The notes under the pieces are model-generated. The model was not told the origin of the DNA and ran no database searches. It worked only from the letters and a program-made list of their open reading frames with translations. Position numbers and translations under genes: made by a program. DNA of 7,775 nucleotides from Methanobrevibacter sp. (GTDB lineage Archaea; Methanobacteriota; Methanobacteria; Methanobacteriales; Methanobacteriaceae), in NCBI GenBank assembly GCA_017652345.1, contig JAGCBE010000127.1:1-7775 (forward strand), in the 5' to 3' direction. Of the stretch, positions 1 through 5,566 are shown one piece after another (position 1 is the first letter of the stretch; each line of letters begins with the position of its first letter).

Positions 1-11
1 TCACCTTTCAT
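1..11 (-). CDS. 5' end of a leftward gene cut by the window edge, possibly a secreted or surface protein
   Basis: Only three codons and two bases are visible: ATG AAA GGT GA, giving Met-Lys-Gly and then Asp, Glu or a stop. The start is supported by a strong ribosome binding site, GGAGAGG at 19-25 on the minus strand, seven bases before the ATG, and by a TATA box at 59-68 that puts the transcript start near 37. Copies B and C of the same leader start with Met-Lys-Gly-His and Met-Lys-Thr-His and run into a hydrophobic stretch, which suggests a signal peptide. That the product is exported or an adhesin-like protein is inference from those copies; nothing of the mature protein is visible. Confidence 0.45.
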
Positions 12-36
12 ATTTTAACCTCTCCAAATAATACTT

Positions 37-81
37 AATTAATATTTTAAGTTTCAAGTTATATATAATTAATAGCTATTT
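37..81 (-). promoter_or_regulatory. Archaeal promoter of the leftward partial gene
   Basis: The TATA box is TTATATATAA at 59-68, itself a palindrome. Its centre is about 26 bases from a predicted transcript start near 37, leaving a leader of about 26 bases with the ribosome binding site. The same box and flank recur before the mini-ORF in copy B. Confidence 0.5.
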
Positions 82-84
82 TTT

Positions 85-227
85 CTTTTCATTTAACAGT
101 TGATTTTGACATTAACATCAGCCATTTGAGATTTGAAAATTGCTTTGAAAAACCCTGCTATATGAGTTGAATCAAGTTTGATTTTCAATATCTCTGGCGT
201 TAATGTCAGCAGCTCACCAAATGAAAG
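85..227. repeat. Long imperfect inverted repeat
   Basis: Three blocks on the left arm are matched in reverse complement and in order on the right arm. They are the TTTCATTT block at 85-94 with 219-227, TGACATTAAC at 107-116 with GTTAATGTCA at 199-208 (perfect), and GAGATTTGAAAAT at 128-140 with 181-194 (one inserted base). The loop is roughly 141-180. The spacing of the blocks differs between arms, so the stem would have bulges. It could be a structured RNA, a relic of a small mobile element, or an internal repeat of a lost gene. Confidence 0.5.
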
Positions 228-236
228 TTTTGAGAA
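93..236 (-). pseudogene. Coding-like fragment of an unrecognised protein (C-terminal remnant)
   Basis: On the minus strand, 47 codons are open between an in-frame TAA at 237-239 and a TAA at 93-95. The translation looks protein-like, with alternating hydrophobic and charged residues; it includes LTPEILKIKLDSTHIAGFF and ends in a segment with QMADVNVKIN. No start codon with a ribosome binding site opens the frame. An ATG at 282-284 in the same frame is separated from it by the stop. I do not recognise the family. It may be the 3' end of a gene whose body was lost, or a chance open frame: it coincides with an imperfect inverted repeat, which could itself shape the codons. Confidence 0.3.
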
Positions 237-458
237 TTAACTTTGTTTAAACGAAATGTTCGTATTTTTATAGGGGTTCTTCATATAAATTAAAGAGTTT
301 TAAGAGGCAAAATCGATAAGTATCGGAATTATTTTATATGTTCTGTCTGAAAATTTCTAAATCCTTGAAACATATGAAACATGCCTAGTAGGTAATGCCC
401 GTAGTGCCATCCAGTTAATGCTATACATTGATAAGTCAAAATAATTAAATTATAATAT
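237..458. other. Gene-free spacer before the C_GCAxxG_C_C gene
   Basis: I see no intact gene here. It holds the short palindrome ACGAA-ATG-TTCGT at 251-263. Around 290-345 it resembles 5483-5545: fifteen bases at 310-324 are identical to 5503-5517, followed in both by one base and GAA, and the flanks align loosely. The minus-strand reading frames are full of stops. Position 415 onward is the likely promoter of the gene at 459. Confidence 0.5.
415..458 (+). promoter_or_regulatory. Weak candidate promoter for the C_GCAxxG_C_C gene
   Basis: A weak TATA-like GCTATACAT near 420-428 would place the transcript start about 450, leaving only some nine bases before the ATG. No GGAG-type ribosome binding site precedes this ATG, which fits a nearly leaderless transcript. 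The box is a poor match to the strong TATA boxes elsewhere in the window. Confidence 0.3.
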
Positions 459-869
459 ATGAAAAATATAGAAAATGCTATTCAATTATTTGAAAACGGA
501 TATGTGTGTTCACAAGCGGTATTTGCAACATTTTCACAGAATTTAGGTCTTTCAGAAGAACAAGCCTTGAAAATCGGCGCATGCTTTGGCAGAGGTATGC
601 GTAAAGGTGAAGTTTGCGGTGCTTGCACAGGTGCACTAATGGCATTAGGCCTTAAATATGGTGATAGTAAAACCAAAAGCAATGAAGTGTGTGAAAAATT
701 TTTAGATGAATTTGAAAAGGAAAACAGATCATATATCTGTAGAGAGTTACTTAATTGTGACATTAGAACCGAAGAAGGTGTTAAATACGCATTGGATAAT
801 AATATATTCAAGGAGTTTTGTCCAAAAATGATTGAATCTGCAACTAAAATAACTGAAAATTACCTATAG
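459..869 (+). CDS. C_GCAxxG_C_C family cysteine-rich protein
   Basis: The 136-residue protein has the pattern of the C_GCAxxG_C_C family of presumed redox or metal-binding proteins: an N-terminal helix with C17 (GYVCSQAV), a central G40-A-C42-F-G-R-G-M, then V52-C53-G-A-C56-T-G, and further cysteines at 78, 94, 100 and 121. Eight cysteines in a short soluble protein without signal peptide or membrane segment point to a cytoplasmic thiol or metal centre, but the biochemical role of the family is not established. The length is usual and the reading frame intact. It stands alone: the next gene is convergent, and a spacer of over 450 bases lies upstream. No ribosome binding site precedes the ATG, so the transcript may be leaderless. 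Confidence 0.85.
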   Translation: MKNIENAIQLFENGYVCSQAVFATFSQNLGLSEEQALKIGACFGRGMRKGEVCGACTGALMALGLKYGDSKTKSNEVCEKFLDEFEKENRSYICRELLNCDIRTEEGVKYALDNNIFKEFCPKMIESATKITENYL

Positions 870-957
870 ATTTATGGTGTAGGTTAACTTTCAAAAATTT
901 AATAATTACAGAAAAATAAATTCCCTATCCTAGTTTTAGTTCTGGAATTTGATAATC

Positions 958-997
958 ATGCGAACTATATCATACGTTTTATACGAATTGTTCGCAT
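958..997. repeat. Perfect 8-bp inverted repeat in the convergent spacer
   Basis: ATGCGAAC at 958-965 and GTTCGCAT at 990-997 are exact reverse complements separated by 24 bases. The right arm also contains the small dyad CGAA-TTG-TTCG (984-994), which resembles the one at 252-262. It lies between two converging genes, so it may act as a transcript end structure or a protein site. There is no obvious T-run, so I do not call it a terminator. Confidence 0.45.
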
Positions 998-1042
998 ATT
1001 TGAGATTTGTTGTTGGTGATGGTTCAATAGTTATGTCTAATC

Positions 1043-1483
1043 TTAATCGATTAAATTCTTATAGTGTTCCTCATCTACTTCTTCTAACCATTCATTGCTT
1101 GTATCTTCACCGGGAACTTCAACAGCAATGTGTGAAAACCATGAATCTGCTTTTGCACCATGCCAATGCTTTACATTTGCAGGAATGGTAATTACAGTGC
1201 CAGGAACAAGACTTTTAGCTTCTTTGCCTTCTTCTTGATACCATCCTTCACCTGCTATACAAATCAAAATTTGTCCGCCTCCATTGCTTGCCTTGTGAAT
1301 GTGCCAATTATTTCTGCATCCTGGTTCGAAAGTGACATTGGCAACAAATACTGGAGATTCTCCAAATTCATTTAAGGGATTTAGGTATGAGTTTCCGATA
1401 AAATATTGTGCAAAGGCATCGTTTGGACTGCCCATGCCAAAAATATTTGCCTTTTCAAAATCTTCTTTGTTTAAATATTTCAT
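1043..1483 (-). CDS. Small single-domain cupin protein, probably metal-binding
   Basis: This 146-residue protein is one cupin barrel. Cupin motif 1 is around residues 54-72 (PGCRNNWHIHKASNGGGQ) with H61, H63 and Q71; motif 2 is around 94-109 (PGTVITIPANVKHWHG) with H106 and H108. These are the positions expected to hold a Mn, Fe or Ni ion. The pattern FEPGxRxxWHxH...GxGWxQ...KHWHG is that of small cupins found beside or fused to carboxymuconolactone-decarboxylase domains, and it resembles the manganese cupin hydroxynitrile lyases; enzymatic activity here is not established. The start is fixed by AGGAGG at 1492-1497, eight bases from the ATG. It is the last gene of the MarR operon, 20 bases after the dehydrogenase, which suggests it acts on the same small molecule as the two reductases. 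Confidence 0.85.
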   Translation of the reverse strand: MKYLNKEDFEKANIFGMGSPNDAFAQYFIGNSYLNPLNEFGESPVFVANVTFEPGCRNNWHIHKASNGGGQILICIAGEGWYQEEGKEAKSLVPGTVITIPANVKHWHGAKADSWFSHIAVEVPGEDTSNEWLEEVDEEHYKNLID

Positions 1484-1503
1484 AATCTATGCCTCCTGTT
1501 TTT

Positions 1504-2355
1504 TTATTGTAATTCCAGGGAGTATCTTCCACTGGCTATTGATGCTATTACTCCACCGTCAACCAGGAGATCAATTCCTGTGATGAATGATGAGTCATCG
1601 CTCAATAGGAATTCTGCAGCTCTTGCAATCTCTTCTGATGTTCCTACTCTTTTTGCTGGGGATGAATTAATCATTTCCTGATAGGCATCACCTGCTGATT
1701 CAAATTCGTCATAGGCTAGTGGAGTTACTATGATTCCCGGTGAAATTGAGTTTATTCTCGCACCCCTGTCTGCCCAGGATGTTGCTGCGGCGGTTCTGAC
1801 CTTTAGATGGTTTGCCCTTTTTGCAACTACATATGCCACACCTGAATTGACCATTGCATCATTTTTAATGAAATCCAAATCCTTTAACTCATCAGTTGAT
1901 GCCAATGCAATTTGCTGTTCGACTTCAGGAGGCAAATTCATCATGTATCCAGTTTGGCTTGAGATGATGAGTCCTGCACCTCCTTTGGCCATATATTTTC
2001 CGAATATGTCAATTGCAAGGGATGTTGCAACAAGATCCAGGTTAATGATATGCTCCGGGCTTGCCTGGTTCGGTGATGCGCCTGCAGTGTGTATGTAATA
2101 TTTAACATCTCCAAGTTCGCTGGCCCTTTTGGCAAACGCCTCAACGGATTCTGCATCCATTGCATCGACAACCTGTGTTTCCACGGCATATCCATTATAT
2201 TTAAGCTCTTCTTCTCTTGCTTTAAGGTTATCTTCATTGATATCTCCTAAAAGTATTATCCTATTTGTACTTATTCTTTTTATTATTGCGGTTCCCATGC
2301 TTCCTGCACCAAGCAATGCGACTACTTCCCTATTTTCGTTTAAGTTAAATTCCAT
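1504..2355 (-). CDS. Short-chain dehydrogenase/reductase (SDR) family oxidoreductase
   Basis: The 283-residue protein is an NAD(P)-dependent SDR with a Rossmann fold. The cofactor loop is G16-A-G-S-M-G21. D64 (VVDAMD) would contact adenine, and H89-T-A-G-A replaces the usual NNAG. Catalytic residues are S132 or S133 (IISSQTG), Y175 and K179 (YVVAK). The SPGIIVTP motif is at 205-212 and the C-terminal TGxxxxVDGG at 259-268. The cofactor loop is GxGxxG rather than the classical TGxxxGIG, so this is a divergent SDR group; all other hallmarks are intact. The substrate cannot be deduced, though a carbonyl or hydroxyl group is expected. GGGAGG at 2363-2368 lies seven bases before the ATG. It is the third gene of the leftward operon, 15 bases after the aldo/keto reductase. 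Confidence 0.9.
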   Translation of the reverse strand: MEFNLNENREVVALLGAGSMGTAIIKRISTNRIILLGDINEDNLKAREEELKYNGYAVETQVVDAMDAESVEAFAKRASELGDVKYYIHTAGASPNQASPEHIINLDLVATSLAIDIFGKYMAKGGAGLIISSQTGYMMNLPPEVEQQIALASTDELKDLDFIKNDAMVNSGVAYVVAKRANHLKVRTAAATSWADRGARINSISPGIIVTPLAYDEFESAGDAYQEMINSSPAKRVGTSEEIARAAEFLLSDDSSFITGIDLLVDGGVIASIASGRYSLELQ

Positions 2356-2370
2356 GTTTTTGCCTCCCTT

Positions 2371-3228
2371 CTATTCATTTGCATGCACATCAAATGCATT
2401 CATTAACATTTCACCTACGCCTGGAGCATCAGGGTCATGTGAACCTTTTCCAGTGTCCAATGCACGTAGCTTATCCATTTCGATGTCAGTTAGCTTGAAA
2501 TCAAATATTTCCATGTTTGATTTGATTCTTTCGGGGGTCAATGATTTTGGAAACACGATTATTCCTTCCTGATTTTCAAATCTTAAGATTATCTGGCCTG
2601 CATTCTTGCCGTATTTTTCGGCAAGTTCCAAGATTATAGGATTATTTAATAAATCTGCATTTCCTCTGCCTAATGGTCCCCAAGCTTGGATTTTAACATC
2701 CAATGGATTTAAAATTTCTTTTAATTCCTTTTGCTGGATATATGGATTGAATTCAACCTGGTTGACTGAAGGTATTGAATCAAAATCAGGAACCCATTTG
2801 TTCCATAATTTCGGTGTCATGTTGCTCACGCCGACTGAGAGAACTTTTCCTTCTTCCTTGGCCTCTTCCAATGCCCTCCATGCTTCATCAACTTTGCCGT
2901 ATGGCTGATGAAGTAGATATAAGTCCATATAATCTGTGCCTAATTTTTCCAGTGACAGGTCAATGGCTTTTTTGGCGTCCTCATATTCATAATCCTGTAG
3001 CCATAATTTGGAGGTAATCCAAATGTCTTCTCTTTCTACTTCACTGTCTTTTACGGCTTGACCCACTTCCTGTTCGTTGAAGTATGCTGTTGCTGTGTCG
3101 ATGTGTCTTATTCCCAAATCGATTGCAGTTTTCACGGTTTCATATGTTGTTCCGTCTGCAGGAATCATGAATGTTCCAAATCCTATTGCTGGAATTTCCA
3201 ATCCATCGTTTAATTTCATATATTCCAT
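2371..3228 (-). CDS. Aldo/keto reductase family protein
   Basis: This 285-residue NAD(P)H-dependent carbonyl reductase has the complete AKR tetrad: D44 (GIRHIDTA), Y49 (TAYFNE), K74 (ITSKLW) and H107 (LLHQPY). Other hallmarks are GVSN at 133-136, N156-Q-V-E-F-N-P, and the cofactor-phosphate loop F226-P-K-S-L-T-P-E-R-I-K-S-N with K228, S229 and R234, favouring NADPH. Length and order match bacterial and archaeal 2,5-diketogluconate-reductase-like AKRs; the physiological substrate is unknown. I keep the first ATG because GGTGA at 3233-3237 is four bases from it; a second in-frame ATG three codons later is too far from that site. It lies 14 bases after the MarR gene, so the two are presumably co-transcribed. 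Confidence 0.92.
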   Translation of the reverse strand: MEYMKLNDGLEIPAIGFGTFMIPADGTTYETVKTAIDLGIRHIDTATAYFNEQEVGQAVKDSEVEREDIWITSKLWLQDYEYEDAKKAIDLSLEKLGTDYMDLYLLHQPYGKVDEAWRALEEAKEEGKVLSVGVSNMTPKLWNKWVPDFDSIPSVNQVEFNPYIQQKELKEILNPLDVKIQAWGPLGRGNADLLNNPIILELAEKYGKNAGQIILRFENQEGIIVFPKSLTPERIKSNMEIFDFKLTDIEMDKLRALDTGKGSHDPDAPGVGEMLMNAFDVHANE

Positions 3229-3242
3229 GTTGTCACCATATT

Positions 3243-3671
3243 TTAAATCATTGTTATTTTAAATAATATCTCTTTTAGAGTTTTGATTTCATCTTCACTT
3301 ATGCCGGCTGTAACTTTATCTTCCCAGTTTTGTATGACTTCTATTAGTTCATCTGTCTTTTTGATTCCTTCATCTGTCAATTTGACTAGTTTTTTTCTCC
3401 TGTTTTCCGGATCCTCCTTTCGTGCAATATATCCATTGTCCTCAAATTTTCTTAAAAGCTTTGCAATGTATGCTCCGCTCACTTTAAACAATTCCACCAA
3501 ATCATGTTGGGTTGCAACACCCTGGAATCTTATTCTTAAAAGAACAGAAAATTCCTTTAGTGTCAAATCATTGTAATTAAGGTTGGATTCATAATATGAC
3601 CCATAACTTGAGATTAATTCCTCAACATAATGGTAAATGAATATGTTTTCTGGATTTTCATCGAATGTCAT
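3243..3671 (-). CDS. MarR family winged-helix transcriptional regulator
   Basis: The 142-residue protein has the MarR layout: an N-terminal dimerisation helix (about 8-30), a winged helix-turn-helix at about 37-97 with recognition helix VSGAYIAKLLRKFEDNG (64-80), a wing with E86-D-P-E-N-R-R-K-K (compare the family DPxDRRxxxVxLT), LTDEG at 98-102, and a C-terminal dimerisation helix. Such proteins bind DNA as dimers and usually repress their own and adjacent genes until a phenolic or oxidising ligand is present. No Shine-Dalgarno site precedes the ATG. A minus-strand TATA box at 3700-3707 puts the transcript start only a few bases upstream, so the message is probably nearly leaderless. As first gene of the leftward operon beside a dyad-rich bidirectional promoter, it is the likely regulator of both operons. 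Confidence 0.9.
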   Translation of the reverse strand: MTFDENPENIFIYHYVEELISSYGSYYESNLNYNDLTLKEFSVLLRIRFQGVATQHDLVELFKVSGAYIAKLLRKFEDNGYIARKEDPENRRKKLVKLTDEGIKKTDELIEVIQNWEDKVTAGISEDEIKTLKEILFKITMI

Positions 3672-3788
3672 AATATCTAAACATAATTTTATGTATGATA
3701 GTATAAATAGTTAATCATAGTTAATAGTTAACTTTATATAACAATCAATATAAATTAACTATTAAATTCAATAAAAAGAGTTGAAATC
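3672..3788. promoter_or_regulatory. Bidirectional promoter with four ATAGTTAA operator half-sites
   Basis: ATAGTTAA occurs at 3707-3714, 3717-3724 and 3724-3731, and inverted (TTAACTAT) at 3755-3762. TTAATAGTTAA at 3721-3731 and TTAACTATTAA at 3755-3765 form a perfect 11-bp inverted pair. The rightward TATA box TTTATATA (3733-3740) lies between these two, with a transcript start expected near 3762. The leftward TATA box (TTTATACT on the minus strand, 3700-3707) touches the first half-site. Sites over the TFB/TATA region and the start point suit repression in both directions. MarR as the binder is inference. Confidence 0.6.
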
Positions 3789-4397
3789 ATGAAAGTATTA
3801 TTAGTAAATGGAAGTCCAAATAAAGAAGGATGCACCTATGTAGCATTAAAGCAAATACAAAAAACCCTCAATGAAGAAAACATAAATTCTGAAATCTATC
3901 GTATGGGACATAAAGATATTAGGGGATGCATTGACTGTAGAAAATGCAGCGAACTTGGAAAATGTGTTTTTGATGATGAAGTCAATGCTTTTGTTGAAAA
4001 AGCAGAGGAATTTGACGGATTCATCTTTGGTGGACCGGTCTATTACGGTACAGTCAATCCGACATTGACAAACTTCATGACAAGAGTGTTTTTCTCTTCA
4101 TTTTTTGGCGGAAAACGGATATTTCGCCTAAAACCTGCAGCTGCAGTTGCAAGTGCCAGGAGAGCGGGAACTATGACCGCAATCGATACAATCAACAGAT
4201 TTTTCACATGGGCTGAAATGCCAATAATCAGCTCAACATACTGGAATGTAATCTATGGTACCAAAGCGGAAGAGGCACTGGAGGATCTGGAAGGATTAAG
4301 GACAATGACAACTCTTGCAAGAAATATGGCGTGGTTTTTAAAAATAAAAGAATTAAGTCTAAAAGAGGGAATTCCATTGCCACAACAAAGTAAATAA
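3789..4397 (+). CDS. Iron-sulfur flavoprotein-like NAD(P)H/FMN oxidoreductase (flavodoxin family)
   Basis: The 202-residue protein has a flavodoxin-like fold. The FMN phosphate loop follows strand 1 (V6-N-G-S-P-N with T16), and F80-G-G-P-V-Y-Y-G87 contacts the isoalloxazine. A compact cysteine motif, C47-x2-C50-x2-C53-x5-C59, has the spacing of the [4Fe-4S] ligands of archaeal iron-sulfur flavoprotein (Isf). It would carry electrons between ferredoxin or NAD(P)H and an acceptor such as O2, peroxide or a quinone-like compound; the acceptor is not visible. There is no signal peptide. It is the first gene of the rightward operon, divergent from MarR, with a TATA box at 3733-3740, a leader of about 26 bases and a weak ribosome binding site (GAG at 3778-3780). 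The next gene begins 17 bases downstream. Confidence 0.85.
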   Translation: MKVLLVNGSPNKEGCTYVALKQIQKTLNEENINSEIYRMGHKDIRGCIDCRKCSELGKCVFDDEVNAFVEKAEEFDGFIFGGPVYYGTVNPTLTNFMTRVFFSSFFGGKRIFRLKPAAAVASARRAGTMTAIDTINRFFTWAEMPIISSTYWNVIYGTKAEEALEDLEGLRTMTTLARNMAWFLKIKELSLKEGIPLPQQSK

Positions 4398-4414
4398 ATT
4401 AAGGAGATGATAGA

Positions 4415-4954
4415 ATGGAGAGAGTAGATTTGGATAAAATTTCACAGGAAGAATTGGAACAGTCAATCAAGCAATCAAAAGTCCTGTTTAAATTCAACCA
4501 CACAGAGCCTATGACTGAAGAGTATGCAGCATTGCTTAATGAATTGCTCGATGGCAACATCGGAGAAAACAGCACTATCACTGCACCATTTGCCGGTGCA
4601 GCATTTCACAAAATGAAAATTGGAAATAATGTGTTTATCAACAGCAACTGCCTTGCAATGGCCAGAGGCGGAATCACAATAGAAGATGATGTAATGCTTG
4701 CAGGAAACGTTCAATTATTGTCCAATAATCATGATGAATATGAAAGACAGGTACTTTTATGCGAGAAAATCGTTATTAAAAAAGGGGCATGGATTGGAGC
4801 AGGTGTGAGTATTTTGCCTGGCGTCACAGTTGGAAAATATGCAATTGTTGGAGCGGGAGCCATTGTTACAAAAGATGTTCCGGATTATTCTGTGGCTGTA
4901 GGTGTGCCTGCAAAAGTTGTTAAAACACTTGATAAAGATAAATTTCCACAATAA
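4415..4954 (+). CDS. Left-handed beta-helix (hexapeptide) O-acetyltransferase, maltose/galactoside acetyltransferase type
   Basis: The 179-residue protein has a short helical N-terminus (about 8-50) resembling the maltose-acetyltransferase cap, then hexapeptide repeats (about 66-165) of [LIV]-G-x-x-x-x type, including I124..GAWIGAGVSILPGVTVGKYAIVG and the terminal GVPAKVVK that binds acetyl-CoA. The catalytic histidine is H106 in L-L-S-N-N-H-D. It should transfer an acetyl group from acetyl-CoA to a hydroxyl of a sugar or xenobiotic acceptor; the acceptor is unknown. A nearly ideal ribosome binding site, AGGAGATGAT at 4402-4411, precedes the ATG. It lies in the rightward operon between the flavoprotein and the NTF2-like gene (12 bases to the latter), suggesting acetylation of a compound that the redox enzymes also handle. 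Confidence 0.88.
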   Translation: MERVDLDKISQEELEQSIKQSKVLFKFNHTEPMTEEYAALLNELLDGNIGENSTITAPFAGAAFHKMKIGNNVFINSNCLAMARGGITIEDDVMLAGNVQLLSNNHDEYERQVLLCEKIVIKKGAWIGAGVSILPGVTVGKYAIVGAGAIVTKDVPDYSVAVGVPAKVVKTLDKDKFPQ

Positions 4955-4966
4955 GAAGGTTTTAAT

Positions 4967-5359
4967 ATGAATGTATCTGTAATTAATAAAAGAAATTTGA
5001 CAGACATTCAGGAAGACGTCCTTGAAAGATTTATGGCCTTTCAGGAAGCAATGATTGAAAAGAATCTAGAAAAATTAAATGAAATCATATGTGATAATTA
5101 TACATTAACACACATGTCCGGAAAAACACAGACAAAACAAGAATTCATCGATGAGATCATGGATGGAACACTAAACTATTACAAATCAACAATTAACAAT
5201 CCTGATATAAAAGTATGTGGTGAAAATAAAGCAATATTTAAGGCAGATGTAACCCTTGATGCAAAAGTATACGGAATTAAAGGAACATGGACTCTTCATT
5301 CACAACAAACATTGGAAAAAATAAATAACAAGTGGTATATTAGCAAATGGGATAATTAA
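4967..5359 (+). CDS. NTF2-like/SnoaL-like fold protein
   Basis: The 130-residue protein matches small NTF2-like (DUF4440/SnoaL-like) proteins: helical N-terminus (about 12-42, with A24-F-Q-E-A-M-I-E-K-N-L), then L47-T-H-M-S-G followed by T56-K-Q-E-F-I-D-E-I, then the curved sheet with V95-T-L-D-A-K and G106-T-W-T-L ending in K122-W-Y-I-S-K-W. The conserved H49 lines the pocket in relatives. Members bind or isomerise small molecules, but catalysis cannot be claimed here. AAGGT at 4956-4960 lies six bases before the ATG. It is the last gene of the rightward operon; no clear T-run terminator follows. Confidence 0.75.
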   Translation: MNVSVINKRNLTDIQEDVLERFMAFQEAMIEKNLEKLNEIICDNYTLTHMSGKTQTKQEFIDEIMDGTLNYYKSTINNPDIKVCGENKAIFKADVTLDAKVYGIKGTWTLHSQQTLEKINNKWYISKWDN

Positions 5360-5566
5360 GATGATATATTGATGAGATTATATGGTGGAGTTGGAAAAAT
5401 ATGTATGTAAAGAAATTGTAAGTTGATATAATGCCTTAATCTTTTGAATTACTTTAGTAATTATAATATGCGAAATGAATTGTATCAGAGTTTCAGTACT
5501 TGAAATCGATAAGTATCTGAACTTTATAAGTTTTATACGAATGAAAATCTTTAATTATTATAAGTT
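5360..5566. other. Spacer after the rightward operon with degenerate repeat sequence
   Basis: I see no intact gene. There is a 16-bp dyad, AATTACT-TT-AGTAATT (5447-5462). The stretch 5483-5545 resembles 290-345, and the 13-mer GTTTTATACGAAT at 5530-5542 is identical to 976-988. On the minus strand one frame is open for roughly 60 codons after the mini-ORF stop, but with no start or ribosome binding site and a composition that looks like decayed sequence. Confidence 0.4.
5447..5462. repeat. 16-bp dyad in the spacer
   Basis: Perfect 7-bp arms (AATTACT and AGTAATT) flank TT, about 90 bases after the NTF2-like gene. The loop is too short for a stable RNA hairpin, so a DNA-binding site is as likely as a transcript-end structure. 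Such short AT-rich dyads also arise by chance. Confidence 0.3.

Larger units (their letters stand above)
1..81 (-). repeat. Repeat copy A: promoter, leader and start codon of a multicopy gene family
   Basis: Read on the minus strand, this stretch holds a TATA box (59-68), an AT-rich leader, GGAGAGG and an ATG. A block of 26 bases at 56-81 is identical to 5671-5696 in copy B, and the rest aligns with copy B with moderate divergence and small indels. Similarity to copy B ends at 81, and the sequence before the promoter is unrelated to that before copy B. The conservation of promoter, leader and first codons together suggests paralogous gene starts rather than a non-coding transposon end. The copy is cut by the window edge. 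Confidence 0.65.

Noticed and set aside
958..997. Rho-independent-style terminator
   Set aside because: The stem is short, the loop is 24 bases and no T-run follows on either strand.
949..1191. Plus-strand frame of 80 codons across the end of the cupin gene
   Set aside because: It mostly overlaps the cupin coding sequence in antisense and has no ribosome binding site or family resemblance.
1730..2098. Plus-strand frame of 122 codons opposite the SDR gene
   Set aside because: It is antisense to conserved SDR motifs and lacks start signals.
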